Shown here piece after piece: positions 12,001 through 22,200 of a stretch of DNA of 34,583 nucleotides. Numbering within the stretch: the first letter of the stretch is position 1; the number at the start of each line of letters is the position of its first letter. Made by a program: the position numbers and the translations under genes. The DNA is from Chromera velia (lineage: Eukaryota > Sar > Chromeraceae). The DNA lies in NCBI GenBank assembly GCA_018398765.1, contig JAHBMJ010001188.1, positions 1-34,583 on the forward strand. Reading direction: 5' to 3'. The notes beneath the pieces were generated by a model that was not told the origin of the DNA, did not search any database, and saw only the letters and a list, made by a program, of their open reading frames with translations.

Positions 12001-12112
12001 CCTCTCGCGTTTGGAAGAGCGGTTCGGTCTGAGTCGGGAGAGGACCGACTCTGCTCCTCTGTTTCCATCTGACGCACCCCGTGCCAATGGCCCGGAAAGC
12101 GACAACGTCTAA
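6155..12112 (+). CDS. Large P-type pentatricopeptide-repeat (PPR) protein, six exons
   Basis: Exons 6155-6848, 7138-7689, 7935-8947, 9486-9637, 10070-10284 and 10611-12112 join with matching phases to about 1,375 residues, ending in TAA. PPR helices are plain from about residue 200. Units show the usual pattern, for example ALRLLERMKRDDLVPDEPIY. PPR proteins bind single-stranded organelle RNA, one base per repeat, and control its processing, stability or translation. No DYW editing or SMR domain is seen. A linker rich in S, E, R and K (about 610-700) divides two collinear halves. The same block (GVLVREGRW...EEKI...RFGL) ends each half, at about 511-609 and 1250-1349. The start is uncertain: ATGs at 6140, 6155, 6236 and 6410 share the frame. 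I chose 6155 because it gives a hydrophobic segment, then an S/R-rich stretch, like a two-part plastid leader. An acceptor-like site ending at 6117 suggests an upstream untranslated exon. Confidence 0.85.
8966..9137. repeat. TTTC microsatellite in PPR intron 3
   Basis: A long pyrimidine tract of TTTC units with TTTTTC variants and a few TTCG units begins about 18 bases after the GTAAAT donor at 8948. Open frames reading as F/S/L on the plus strand or K/E/R on the minus strand come from the repeat. Confidence 0.95.
10272..10388 (+). repeat. 48-bp tandem repeat carrying a 5' splice site
   Basis: The unit starts GGGGCGCTTGCTG and repeats at 10272, 10320 and 10368, the third copy being partial. 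The first two copies differ at about one base. Each copy contains GCTTGCTG/GTCTGTTGC, the exon 5 donor of the PPR gene. The period is 48 bases (16 codons) and the frame stays open through all copies. Confidence 0.9.
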
Positions 12113-13740
12113 CCCTCGCTGAAGTTTGTTTAAGTGCCCCCTCAACTGGAATTATGCTTCCGGGGCTTTTGCGTGCGTCATGTTTTCCTGTCAACGCCGG
12201 GCGACGTCCGTGGGGTCTGGAGATGTCTGGAGAGAGCATTTTTTTGTAAGTGCCTTCTCAGCTTCGCTTTCCGGGCCATCTTCACTTGTTTTTCATTCTA
12301 CAGCGAGTGCTTCTTCATCGGTCCAGTCGCTGAGAAAAGATAAGAGCAAGAGCAAATTTTAATTGAACTATTTCGATAAGACAGAAAAAAAATTGCAAAG
12401 AGCGTAGAAAAAAAAAAAAAAAGAATCGTTTCAGCTAGGGTTTAAGCCTTAGTGTTGACATCTTTGTTTGTTCAAATCATTCAAGCTTCGTGATTCACTG
12501 ACGTGACAGTCAAACTTTGAAATCACTGGCAAAATCAGTGTAAACGCATATCTACAGTGCATGTAATATGTAAAATACTAATAAATATCACAATGTTTAA
12601 GATAATAATCACAAAGGGCCTAACTAAGGGTTGTTAAGGTCTACTAAGGAGGGTCTGAAGGCCTGAAGTACTTTCAGCCAGGTTTAATGTTCTTTGATAT
12701 TCGGTTTAATGATTACTGGCAGGATTCGATTTAATCAGATTTTGTCCCTTTTTTCATTTGGTTTCATTTTTAAGATTCGTTGTTAATTTTATAAGAATTT
12801 TTATTAATCCGATTTTACCGCGGTTTTTACTGTTTCTCAGTCTAGTTCTCAGTCCTAGTCTAGGTCCTAGTCTTAGTCTTCTAGAAAAAAAAAACGTTAG
12901 AAAGTCTTTCAAAAGTCTTCCACACTAGGCGATCATTTGTCAATTGTTGTAGTAATTGGTCTTTCCCGCATATGTCGCTACGTAGACATGCAGTGCAGCC
13001 TTTGTTGTAGACGTTGAATTAAGCTCCAAAACGCGGTCTTGTTTGGTCTTATCAAGCTTGAACCCGGGTTATTTGCTTTATAGCACTGTATGTTAACCTT
13101 TAGGCTACGAGGAGCAGCCTTCATTTAATTTTTTATTTTGCTCCAACTAGCTCCAACATATATGAATATTAAATATTTTATCAAAATATTATTCTTAATG
13201 TTGATATGAAGTATTGACTACAGCAGTATAGTACCATGGCGTCCTATAGAAAGACCTAACGTTAAAAGTATCCAGCTAGCTCTGGATATGGATAATGACG
13301 GCACGTCATAGTCATAGTCAATGTTAATATATTGTGTTATTTGTGGTTTAGGAACGTATAGCATTCACCTTTTTCTATATATTTCTATAAGCTCGAGATT
13401 CCACGCTCCATAAAAGCATTATAACCTTCATTCAAAGTATAGCATTCACTTCTTTTCTCTGCGTCTTTAACACATATAATTATATTGAGTTGTACTGATT
13501 TTTTTTGTTTTTGTTTTGTTTTTAAATTGATAAGTCAGCAAAGTACTACTAGGCTACAATACCGCAACTGTTACAGCACAGCACGATTGATTCGATGAAA
13601 ATTTATTTTCTGACGTGGTCCCGCGGACCAAATCATGCATGACAGCTGCAGCCTGGCCCTGCCTGGGAGGACGTTCACAATTAATTAGAGTGCGCATTTT
13701 CGATCAACTACGTACAACCATAAGAAAAATCGGGAACAAG
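12113..13740. other. AT-rich intergenic DNA
   Basis: After the PPR stop codon composition changes sharply from about 12,360, becoming AT-rich with A and T homopolymers. A possible polyadenylation signal AATAAA lies at 12580-12585; ATTTTAATTGAAC near 12355 is another candidate transcript end. Degenerate repeats of CTAGTC/CTCAGTC run at 12,836-12,888. No open frame of note is present. A tRNA-like relic inside is listed separately. The flanks at 12,120-12,360 look like 3' untranslated region. Confidence 0.6.
13050..13115 (-). pseudogene. Decayed tRNA-like or tRNA-derived SINE relic
   Basis: On the minus strand GTAGCCTAAAGGTTAA (from 13108) resembles a tRNA A box and D arm, and GGTTCAAGC (13064-13056) resembles a B box. 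They are 44 bases apart, as in a real tRNA gene. The acceptor stem and T stem do not pair, and the anticodon arm is only a short TGCT/AGCA hairpin. It is therefore not a working tRNA. It could be a SINE head, a pseudogene or chance in AT-rich DNA. Confidence 0.3.
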
Positions 13741-13887
13741 ACAATCAACGGCTGTGAAAAAGAAAAGAGAGAGAGAGAGAAAAAAAAAATCCTGCTTGCG
13801 TGCGAAACGGCTTGATTCGATCGGCTGCATGCATGCATGTATGACGTGTGTGCTGCGAGGGCACGGGCGGCGGGGCCAGGGTCCGGC

Positions 13888-14868
13888 TCAGGCCTTGCCA
13901 TACTTCACCGTCATGGTGGCCTCGACGATCTTCATTCCAGGCTTCAGGGCGGCCTTGAGGTACATATGCTTGGGAGGGGCCCTGGCTCTGTTTCCTTCGA
14001 TCTGCTTGATGAATCTTTGCGTTGTGGTCGCGCTCGCCCTTCTTGTATACGGCCTCTTTCATCACTCTCTTGGCGTTTGTCTTCTTCTTCCTCTCTTCTT
14101 CCTTTATGGAGTCTGGGTCGAGGTGGTCATGTGCAACTTGCGGGATCCCCACATCCTCATCCTTCACTGAAGTTCCCTCCGGCTCCGGGGTTGTGGTGCT
14201 GATAGAAAGTTCGGACAGTTGCTTCATGACTCGATCTATGGCACCTGTCATGGACTTTGGCACTGGGGGCCACCAGAGGGGAGCGCACTGACTGGGTGTT
14301 GGAAGGAGAGCTGAAAGGTTCGTGAGGGGGAAGGTGGGGGTCGCAGGGTTCATCATCATGTTGCTGTCTTTAAAGAAGTTGGGCACGTCGTTTCAAACAG
14401 ACCCGAGAGACCTCCCACCAGATCGATCCAAAGGAACCCTGGAGGGAGGGAGACTGGACTCGCCGGACGCTAGGGTGGAAGGATCTCCATTTCTGTACAC
14501 AAAAAACGCACAGGGCGGAACACAGCCAATACCTCGAGCGACCCCATTGTATTCGATTTGTCTTCCAGAGCAAATGTATAGTGCAACAAGATCCGGAATG
14601 CGTTCGTTCACGGCCATAGAAGCACCATTAACATATATCTCCTCGCCAAACCAAACCAAAAGAGGTTGCTGTAGAAAGGTAGTGATTGTCTCACCTGTGC
14701 TCAACGTTCTGCTTTTCTTTCGCGATGTCGATCAGTGACTGCAAGCATACATATACAGAATCTATGAGTAGATGAACACATCGTGCTTGACAAGTGCTGC
14801 CCTGAAAGGTCTGGATTTGGAAACTTGCAAATGCATATATATATATATATATATATATATGTACGATC

Positions 14869-14904
<36 letters not shown>

Positions 14905-15043
14905 TTCATTCATTCATTCATTCATTTATTCATTCATTCATTTATTCACTCATTCATTCATTCATTCATTCATTCATTCATATACGATCGATCGATAGAA
15001 CTGAAATGAGATTCAAAGTGAACCAGCTTTGGAGGCGCACCGA

Positions 15044-15075
<32 letters not shown>

Positions 15076-15129
15076 ACAAAAGAAAGAAAGAACGAACGAA
15101 AGAAAGAAAGAAAGAAAGAAAGAAAGGAA

Positions 15130-15163
<34 letters not shown>

Positions 15164-15232
15164 AACCAAGAAGCAAAGAAAGAAAGAACGAAAGAACAAA
15201 AAAACGAAAGAACGAAAGAACGAAAGAAAGAG

Positions 15233-15282
<50 letters not shown>

Positions 15283-15331
15283 GGAGAAAAAAAGAACTAG
15301 AGAGAGGGGGGGGNAGGGGGGGGGGGGGGGG

Positions 15332-15371
<40 letters not shown>

Positions 15372-15849
15372 ACAGCCAGCGTCAATGCATCGCATCGCAG
15401 AAAAGAGCTTATACACACACATAGAATAGAGTGGAAATGAGAAGAGAGCTGCCATCTTGCCAACCCATTCACGCACATAAGAGAGCTTACCTGAGGGTCG
15501 TCGTCCTCATGCGTTCCGTCCCAAGAGAGAGGCACTTGAGATCCCTTGTCTGATGATCGGATTAAACAAAATCGGGCTGGATCGACACAGAAAGAGATCA
15601 AGGATCGAAAAATACAGCACAAATGCATATATATTGACCAGTATGCATGATGTGATGGAAAGAGAAATCACGGCTGCACCATTTCGCTGCTTGTCGGCAA
15701 ATGAGATCGAGAATGATTGAAGGAAAAGAAAAGAATTAACCCGTCGTGACGATAATTTCATCCCGTCAATTTTTTTCCTCTACTTTCTACCCCTACCCAC
15801 CAGGAACTTGGAGTGATGCTTGGTCCTCGCCCCCCGATTCTAACTCCAT
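13888..15849 (-). CDS. Uncharacterised minus-strand protein, four exons
   Basis: Exons 15849-15801, 15549-15491, 14738-14695 and 14363-13888 join with phases 1, 0 and 2, starting at an ATG (MELESGGEDQASLQVP). Donors are GTGGGT, GTAAGC and GTGAGA. The N-terminal part is acidic and polar. The middle is P- and T-rich. Then comes a charged helical part with EEERKKKTNAKRVMKEA. In the last exon the first frame continues past GERDHNAK but loses its protein-like look, while another frame gives KHMYLKAALKPGMKIVEA and stops at TGA 13890-13888. A 49- or 64-base intron ending CAAGCAG would join the two in phase; a one-base frameshift would too. If neither holds, the protein runs on to 13745. No domain is recognised. 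The intron between exons 2 and 3 holds the large microsatellite cluster. Confidence 0.55.
14836..14982. repeat. AT and ATTC microsatellites
   Basis: Two AT tracts (about 14836-14860 and 14874-14900) are followed by some 18 units of ATTC/ATTT to 14980, then ATCGATCGATAG. It lies in intron 2 of the minus-strand gene. Confidence 0.95.
15040..15370. repeat. GAAA and GA microsatellites with an assembly gap
   Basis: About 60 GAAA-type units run to 15290, then a G homopolymer interrupted by n at 15314, then about 16 GA units. The n marks a join in sequence that is hard to assemble, so the true length here is unknown. Confidence 0.95.
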
Positions 15850-15965
15850 GTCACTGGCAGAATCCTGAAGCTCGGGTGAGGAGGGGGCAGAGACGACAAC
15901 TGAGATTGACTCGACGCAGAAGAAATGCACGGAGATGGAAGAAACAAGTCGAAACGACAGAAAGC

Positions 15966-16065
15966 AAGACAGACAGACAGACAGACAGACAGATTATGTC
16001 GTCTTTTCTTCACTTCACTTTCTCCGAATCGCTTCCTTTCTTTCGGACAGACAGACACACACACA

Positions 16066-16099
<34 letters not shown>

Positions 16100-16100
16100 A
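15966..16100. repeat. GACA and CA microsatellites
   Basis: About six GACA units at 15968-15992 and a CA tract at 16048-16099, upstream of the minus-strand gene start. Confidence 0.9.
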
Positions 16101-16204
16101 CCGCTCATTCGTTCACTCATTGGTTAATTCATCAACAGAGGGGCAGTCTGCGAGATCGTTTCTTGCACATGTATGGAGAGAACGAAGCATTCATTGCTGT
16201 GTCA

Positions 16205-16450
16205 GCTGAGTCATGCTGAGTCCGACTCAGCTAGCTCGATCTGCATGTGCATCTCTGCGTGTTTCTATAGTCGATCCATGCATAGTTTGGTGTACGTGTG
16301 CATGTTATGAATAATATAAGCGCCCGTTTTTTTTTTTAAAGAAAAAAAAAAAAGCCGCGCGCGCAACGCGCGCGCATGCATTCTTTGTTTTTGCGCAAGC
16401 GCCGGTCCAGTGCACGAGTACTGCGCCGCGCGGGCGGGCCGGGAAGAGAC
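16205..16450. promoter_or_regulatory. Second CpG-rich divergent promoter candidate with palindrome
   Basis: The interval lies between a minus-strand gene starting at 15849 and plus-strand sequence beyond 16.5 kb. It holds a near-perfect palindrome, GCTGAGTC-C-GACTCAGC (16215-16231), with a TGAGTCA just before it. Next come a T11/A13 hairpin-like tract at 16328-16352 and a CpG cluster (GCCGCGCGCGCAACGCGCGC, then GCGCCGCGCGGGCGGGCC to 16440). Control function is inferred from placement and from the similar block at 5.85 kb. Confidence 0.45.
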
Positions 16451-16970
16451 TGCATGCGGCAGCTCAACTAATTTGCAGTCTCCTGTCTCCCCAAAATTCT
16501 TCATTTTAACTCTGCAGCCAGGACCCGTACTAAGCGCCGCATCACTGCAGACCTTAAACCGTGAAGCCCCACTCCGCAAGTTTCACGAGAGATCGCATAT
16601 CAAGTCGACGAGCTGGACAGACGAGAAAGACCGAAAAGACGAAAAAGGAAACTGCAGACGATCCTCGCAGTGGCGGGCTGGACACTGTCCGCCCAGTGAC
16701 GTCGAGGCTCCGGCACCTGTGTGCTTTTTCTAGTGAGTCCGTCCTTGGATGGAATTTCGAACGGATTGTATTGCCTCTTCCCGCTACCTAGAGAGACTCT
16801 GCGGCTTGGTCCTTTTTGACGAAGGAAACAGGAAACGTGGTGCCTGCAAAACATTTTTTTTATTTTGGGAAAAAATCTCATTTCCCCGTTTGTCTTGTTG
16901 AACGCACAAGCACAGCTCATTCTCATGTTTCTCCATCGAAAAAGAAATTCCATTTTCTCCTGCTTCTACC

Positions 16971-16980
16971 TATAAACGCG
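16971..16980 (+). promoter_or_regulatory. Possible TATA element
   Basis: TATAAACGCG lies about 165 bases before the histone H4-like segment. A lone TATAAA is common by chance, so this is tentative. Confidence 0.2.
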
Positions 16981-17136
16981 CAGGTTCGCTTCAGAACTCA
17001 AGAGCGGACGGCTCCGTCTCCTTTTGTCTCGTTGAGAGGTTATTGTCCTCGGAGACGGGCGAGCGGAATTGAAGAGCGCCAACGTACGCTTCCGAGACTC
17101 CCTTACCGAGTTGAAGGGGGTCACCACTCAGCGAAG

Positions 17137-17235
17137 AAAGAGAAGAAAAAGAGGAGGGCCAAACGACACCGCAAAGTCCTCCGAGACAACATCGAGGGCA
17201 TCCTCAAACAGGCGTCCCTGAGCTCAAGAGGATAA
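17137..17235 (+). pseudogene. Histone H4-like fragment
   Basis: The frame reads AKKEKKKRRAKRHRKVLRDN then IEGILKQA and reaches a stop at 17233-17235. AKRHRKVLRDNI-GI-K-A matches the invariant H4 segment around residues 15-34, with a basic tail before it. After that the H4 frame is lost. Short pieces in other frames (EIRRLKKQTTLRII near 17260, RRIFEDL near 17331) can be laid against later H4 helices, with gaps. This looks like a broken, frameshifted H4 copy or a very divergent histone-fold gene. I could not build a spliced model that restores it. Confidence 0.45.
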
Positions 17236-17650
17236 GGTCCTAGGTGAGAAGGAAATCAGGAGGCTGAAAAAGCAGACGACCCTCAGAATCATACGGGGGC
17301 CCCTGCCAGTGGGCGGGAAGAAGTGTCAGGCGAATTTTTGAGGACTTGCAAGTCAAGTGGATCGAGGAGACGGAAAAGTTTTGGGAGGACTTATCGCTAC
17401 TTTCATCTTATTGAAGGTTGGTGCGAAGCGGGGAGATGGCATTGTTCGGATTTAGCTGTGGGGAGTCGGCAGGAGTGGGAAAATACCACAGCGGCCGACT
17501 TCATCAGATAAGCGGAGACCACTTTGCTACTTCCAGAGAGAGGGGATTTCCCCCCCTTTTTTCGTTTCGTCTGAAGCGTCCCCCGTCTCTCAGCTGTCTC
17601 TCCGATTCTCTCCTTTCCTGCCTCCTCAAGACGCCCCCTTCAGCTGCAAG

Positions 17651-17652
<2 letters not shown>

Positions 17653-17686
<34 letters not shown>

Positions 17687-17698
17687 CGTGTGTGTGCT
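17653..17698. repeat. GT microsatellite
   Basis: About 20 GT units upstream of the 12-exon gene. The surrounding 17,240-17,928 has no other supported feature and probably holds its 5' untranslated sequence. Confidence 0.9.
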
Positions 17699-17928
17699 GA
17701 TGTGCGCGGGTGTAGGTGTCTGTCTTGCGGAGACAAACTGCGCCGCACTGTTTTCAATCTGTCTGCAGTTTTGAAAGCTCCTCGATTCCTTTTCCTGAAG
17801 ACGGGCTTTCGTAGGGGTGGACGCGTCGGAAGTGGACTTCTTTCGAGTCGGTTCCCTGGGAGAGAAGTCAGGAGGGCCAACTGACTGACTTGACACAGAG
17901 CTCGGTACAAGGACGCCTCCGCTCGGAG

Positions 17929-19127
17929 ATGAGTCCTTCCTCCGAGGGAGACGGCACCATGGATTTTCGGGAGGCGTTTGGGGAATTGCTAGGGGGGGGA
18001 CATGAGGAAGGGTATGAAGAAGAAGGAGAAGGGGAGGATGAGGACATGGTGTCTGAAGTAAGAGAAGAGGAGAAGGCGGCGCTCCTGGGGAAAACTGTGC
18101 GGTTGAACGACCTGACAGGTCTGACTGTACCTTCCTGCCTCTGTCTCCATCCGGCTTTTTGTCTCTCTTTCCGTTCTTTCATGTGGTGCCTCTCTACTTG
18201 TCCATCTGTCTGTCAAGAAGAAACGAAAAGCTGTGTTCGCCTCAGTTGAATCGAAGCTTCACCTTCAACGAAGAGCCGTGAGGAAGCCTTCCTTCAAATC
18301 AAAGATGACATGATTCGCTTTTCAGCGACGGGAGAGACGCCCCTGTATCAGGACCGCGAGCAGTGTACGTTTGAATTGATGTCCTTCCTATTCGTACATG
18401 CAGATCGGCTGGAGACGATTTTGAATCAGGACCTAGAAGAATCCATCCACGACTTGGAAGAATTCGCGTCGAATGATGGCAGCAGTGATCTGTCCTTGAA
18501 GGTCTGTTCTGTGAATGAATGGGGGACGGACGGGGAGGTCTCGAGTGAGAATGAATTGAGGGAGGAGGAGAATCGATGTCGGGTGGGTGTGTGCCTTCCT
18601 TCCAGCTGACTGACTTGCGTTTCGATGAATGAGTGACCTTCCTCCTCTTGCCTTATGTTCGAATTCAGTCACGTTCATCCCCTTGATCTATCTGTCCACT
18701 CGCCTTTCCTCACAGCATCCCTGGTGGGAACCTCCTGAGAAAGTCGGCGGGGGAGAGGAGAAGCGTTCTTCTTCGTCTTCTTCTTCTTCGTCCAGACCCA
18801 CGAGCAGACCGATGAGACTCGGCCGCCTGCTGTCTGATTGTCTGGAGGTGGTCAATTCCCTCAGGGAGGTGCAAAAGGCGATCGATGCCAAGAAACACAC
18901 GGTGAAAGAAAAAGAGGACCACCGAGCGGATCGAAGTGACAAGAGACGCCGGAGAGATGACAGACGCCTGAGGCTGCGGTATGTGATCAATGAGATGAAG
19001 TGGAACAAACAGGCCCAGCTGCACTGCGGAGTCCTCTTGGTCAGTCGGGCAGTGTGTCAGTGCTCCGCAAGTCACATTCTCTTCTCTATCTCTCTAAAGC
19101 CACTGACGAGAAACCGACCGGAAACTT

Positions 19128-19161
<34 letters not shown>

Positions 19162-19196
19162 ACACACACACACTCACACACACACACACACACACA

Positions 19197-19264
<68 letters not shown>

Positions 19265-22200
19265 CTACACACACACGCACACACACTCACACGCACAGAC
19301 ACAAAATACTCACACACAAAATACACACACACTCACTCAGACTCACTGACCTCTTTCTCACACCCATATTTGCTTTTTTGGATCTCTTTTTGAACCTTCC
19401 CTGCATTTTAGATTCGTTCCTCTGTGTCCTTCTCTCTTCTCACCGACCGTTCCTGACCCGACCCAGCCTCGATAGGCTGACAGGCCGGCGAGCGGAGAGG
19501 CACGGAGGCAGGCAGAGAAAATGAAGAAGTCTTCACTGACCGCTTAGGGTGCTTTCTTCACCTTATGTGGGCTCTTCTCTCTCCTCCTGTCTCTGCAGGG
19601 TCTCGCAAACCGTCTGGAGGGCTTCTTGGAAGCCCATGCGAAGAAGAAGGGAGGCAAAAATGGAAATAGAGACGAGAGCATCCAGGTAAGTGGGTGGGTC
19701 TGCGCGGGCGCTCTAGCCTGGTCCGGCTGGGGTGGCTTGACAGACACGAAAGATTTACAAAAGGGACGGTGTTCTTTTGGGGCGGAAGGGAGACAGAAAA
19801 ATCCTGGGGAAGGAAGACAGGAGGACAGATGGATCCCCATTCGATGTTGACTTTTCGTTCTCCACTGCGCGGGAATAAATAATGTCAATGTTGTTGGAAT
19901 GCTCGCAGGAGTTTGAGAGTCCGTGCTACAGATCTGTTTTTGTTTGTCATTGATTTTTTCAAGGACCTACAGAGATTCGTTCAAGTCGGTTTACTGCCGC
20001 CTTCTTCCAGGATTGAGACATACTTTTTCTGCCTCTTTTTCTGTCGTTCTTTCTGCAGGCGGGTTCCGTTGCTCGAGGCTCGATGTGTCTCCTGGGGACC
20101 TGTCTGTTGACCTGTCTGGAGGTCTCCTTGGGCTACGGGAGGCAGAATTGCGCACCGACATGCAAGCAGATGGAGACACTGGATGCACAGGATATCCTCG
20201 ACCTGGTCACATACTGCCTTGGTCAGGCTTCCTTCGTGTTTGCTTGCAGCTGTCTTTGATCGTGCATTCGCTCACTCGTGTGCCTGTGTTGGATTGTGTT
20301 CCCGCGACATGACTTGTTCTTTCTATGTTCGTCTGAGTGTTAGTATGCGCGTCCCTTTTCCCCCGTGTGTGTGCATGTCTGTGCACGGGTACGCGCTCTT
20401 TTCTGCTTGCTCCTCGGAGGAAGGAGAAGGAGATCTACTGATACCTTCCTATTGCTTCAGCATCCCATTCAGTCATTCATATGTTCATCAGTTTGTTGTG
20501 GATGCATATGTGGTGGGGAGATAGTTGAATCGATTTCCTTTTTTCTCCCCCCTTTTTCGGATGAAATCCTTGCAGCCATCCCCGCCAAGCAGATCCAATG
20601 GAACAGCCGCCTCAAGGTTGAACGCTCCAGACCCTCAGCAGAGCCGCTTCCCTGGTTGTACGTCTGGGAGCGACTCCTCAGAGAGGCGCATCAGTCGGTC
20701 AAACTGGCAGCCAAGCGGAGCAGGCAGCTGGGTGCAAATGCCTTCAAGGAGTACCGCCGTATGCTTGGAGAGCCGGAGGAGGGCAAGGAGAAACCGTCAT
20801 GGAAGTCCTACGGAGGCAAATGGATGAGCATCTTCAACAAGGTCAGGCAGACCTTCAGACGGACTGTATGACTTCTTTTTTTCCTTCTTTTTTCTTTTGA
20901 AACAAAAGACAAAAACCGTTCGACAGTCACAGACAGACAGACAAGTGAGTTGAGAGGATCTAGGGCTCATTCAAATGGACAGCATATGAGCTGATGACAT
21001 GTCTTTCTATGACACATTTCTTGATTTGGTTCCATCTTATGGGGGGAAGTTTTCTCTCTCCGTCGAACCTGTTTGCTTTGTGGAAAGCTCCGGCCCTCGT
21101 TCGTGAGCTGATCGATGCGCGATTGCTTGTGTCCAATTGGTTTCGCTACCTCCCTTCCCATTCGGTCTTTCTGATCTGGCCTCATTTGTTTAATCTAATC
21201 GCCTCATTCGTCTGCTCTGTTTTTCCATCTTTCCGTGCGTGCTTCTTATCTGCTTGTAGGGCTCCGCGGTGGTGAGGTCGCTTCTCTCGGAGGAGATCTT
21301 GCAGAGAGTGGTGCTGCTCCTCGCGCACTCTCTGCTCGTTCCTCTGTCTGACTGGTCAGGAAGAGAAGGGAAATCGAGCAGATCCAGAGACAGGGAGGAG
21401 GATCCCAAGAAACGCTTCTTGCTGCCCGACCACAAGGCAGTCGCTGAGGTTCTCATGCAGCCTCTGACGGACGACAAGAAGGGGAAGGCACTGGGTGGAG
21501 AGGTGACAGCAGACGAAAAGGGAAAGGGGAAGAGGCTGCTGGTGAAAATGCAATCGAAAGGGGTCATCAGCAGGTATACGAAATTCTTCACAACAGGTGT
21601 GTCTGTCGTGTTTGTATGTGGGATTTCAAATAAAGATGGAAAAGCGGGCTTTCAGTTTCTTTCTTCCTCCCTTCCTTCCTTTCTTCCTTCCTTCTCTCTC
21701 GCAATCAATTGTGTGGGCAGGCAGGCAGTTGGTCGAAGTCCCTGCATCTGTGTATGCTCATCAGAGACAGCCAGGGCGCCCTTCCTTTCCCTTCCTTCCC
21801 CCTGCCTGCAGGAGATTTCTGTTCCCCGGAGAGTCGGAACGAAGCCGGCTTCTTTCCTGATGTCGACAGCGCTTTGTCGTCTCTGGTGAATGCGGACGCA
21901 CACCTCGATAAGGTCGGTTTCTCAATGCCTTCTCTTTTCCCTGCATCTACTTTTGCTCACTCACTTTTTTTTATGATCATGGGGGGCAGAGGAGGAAGGT
22001 AGGCAGCGTGACGTGCTTTTGCTTCTTCAGTCCTCACTTTCTCCTAAAGTTGTCCTTTTTGCGACGTCCAAAAATCTAAATCCGTTGCTTCTTTAACAAA
22101 CCTGCACTGCGAAGCCCTGGGCCTCGAGAATTTTCCACTTTGTGTTGTGGCGATCTCTCTGCTGGGTATTATGTCTGAGTGCTTTCCCTTCTACTGAAAT

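Noticed and set aside
13050-13115. Functional tRNA gene
   Set aside because: Acceptor and T stems do not pair, and there is no proper seven-base anticodon loop.
14380-14395. In-frame TGA between two open stretches on the minus strand, possible readthrough or recoding
   Set aside because: The TGA falls inside an intron. Joining 14695 to 14363 (GTGAGA...AAGACAG) is phase-matched and removes it.
14772-15628. Long K/E/R and F/S/L open frames on both strands
   Set aside because: They are products of GAAA, ATTC and GA repeats and cross an assembly gap.
18218-18313. Basic frame KKRKAVFASVESKL as an exon of the 12-exon gene
   Set aside because: Exon 1 (phase 1 at 18118) joins exactly to 18326, and including this segment breaks the phase and reaches a stop.
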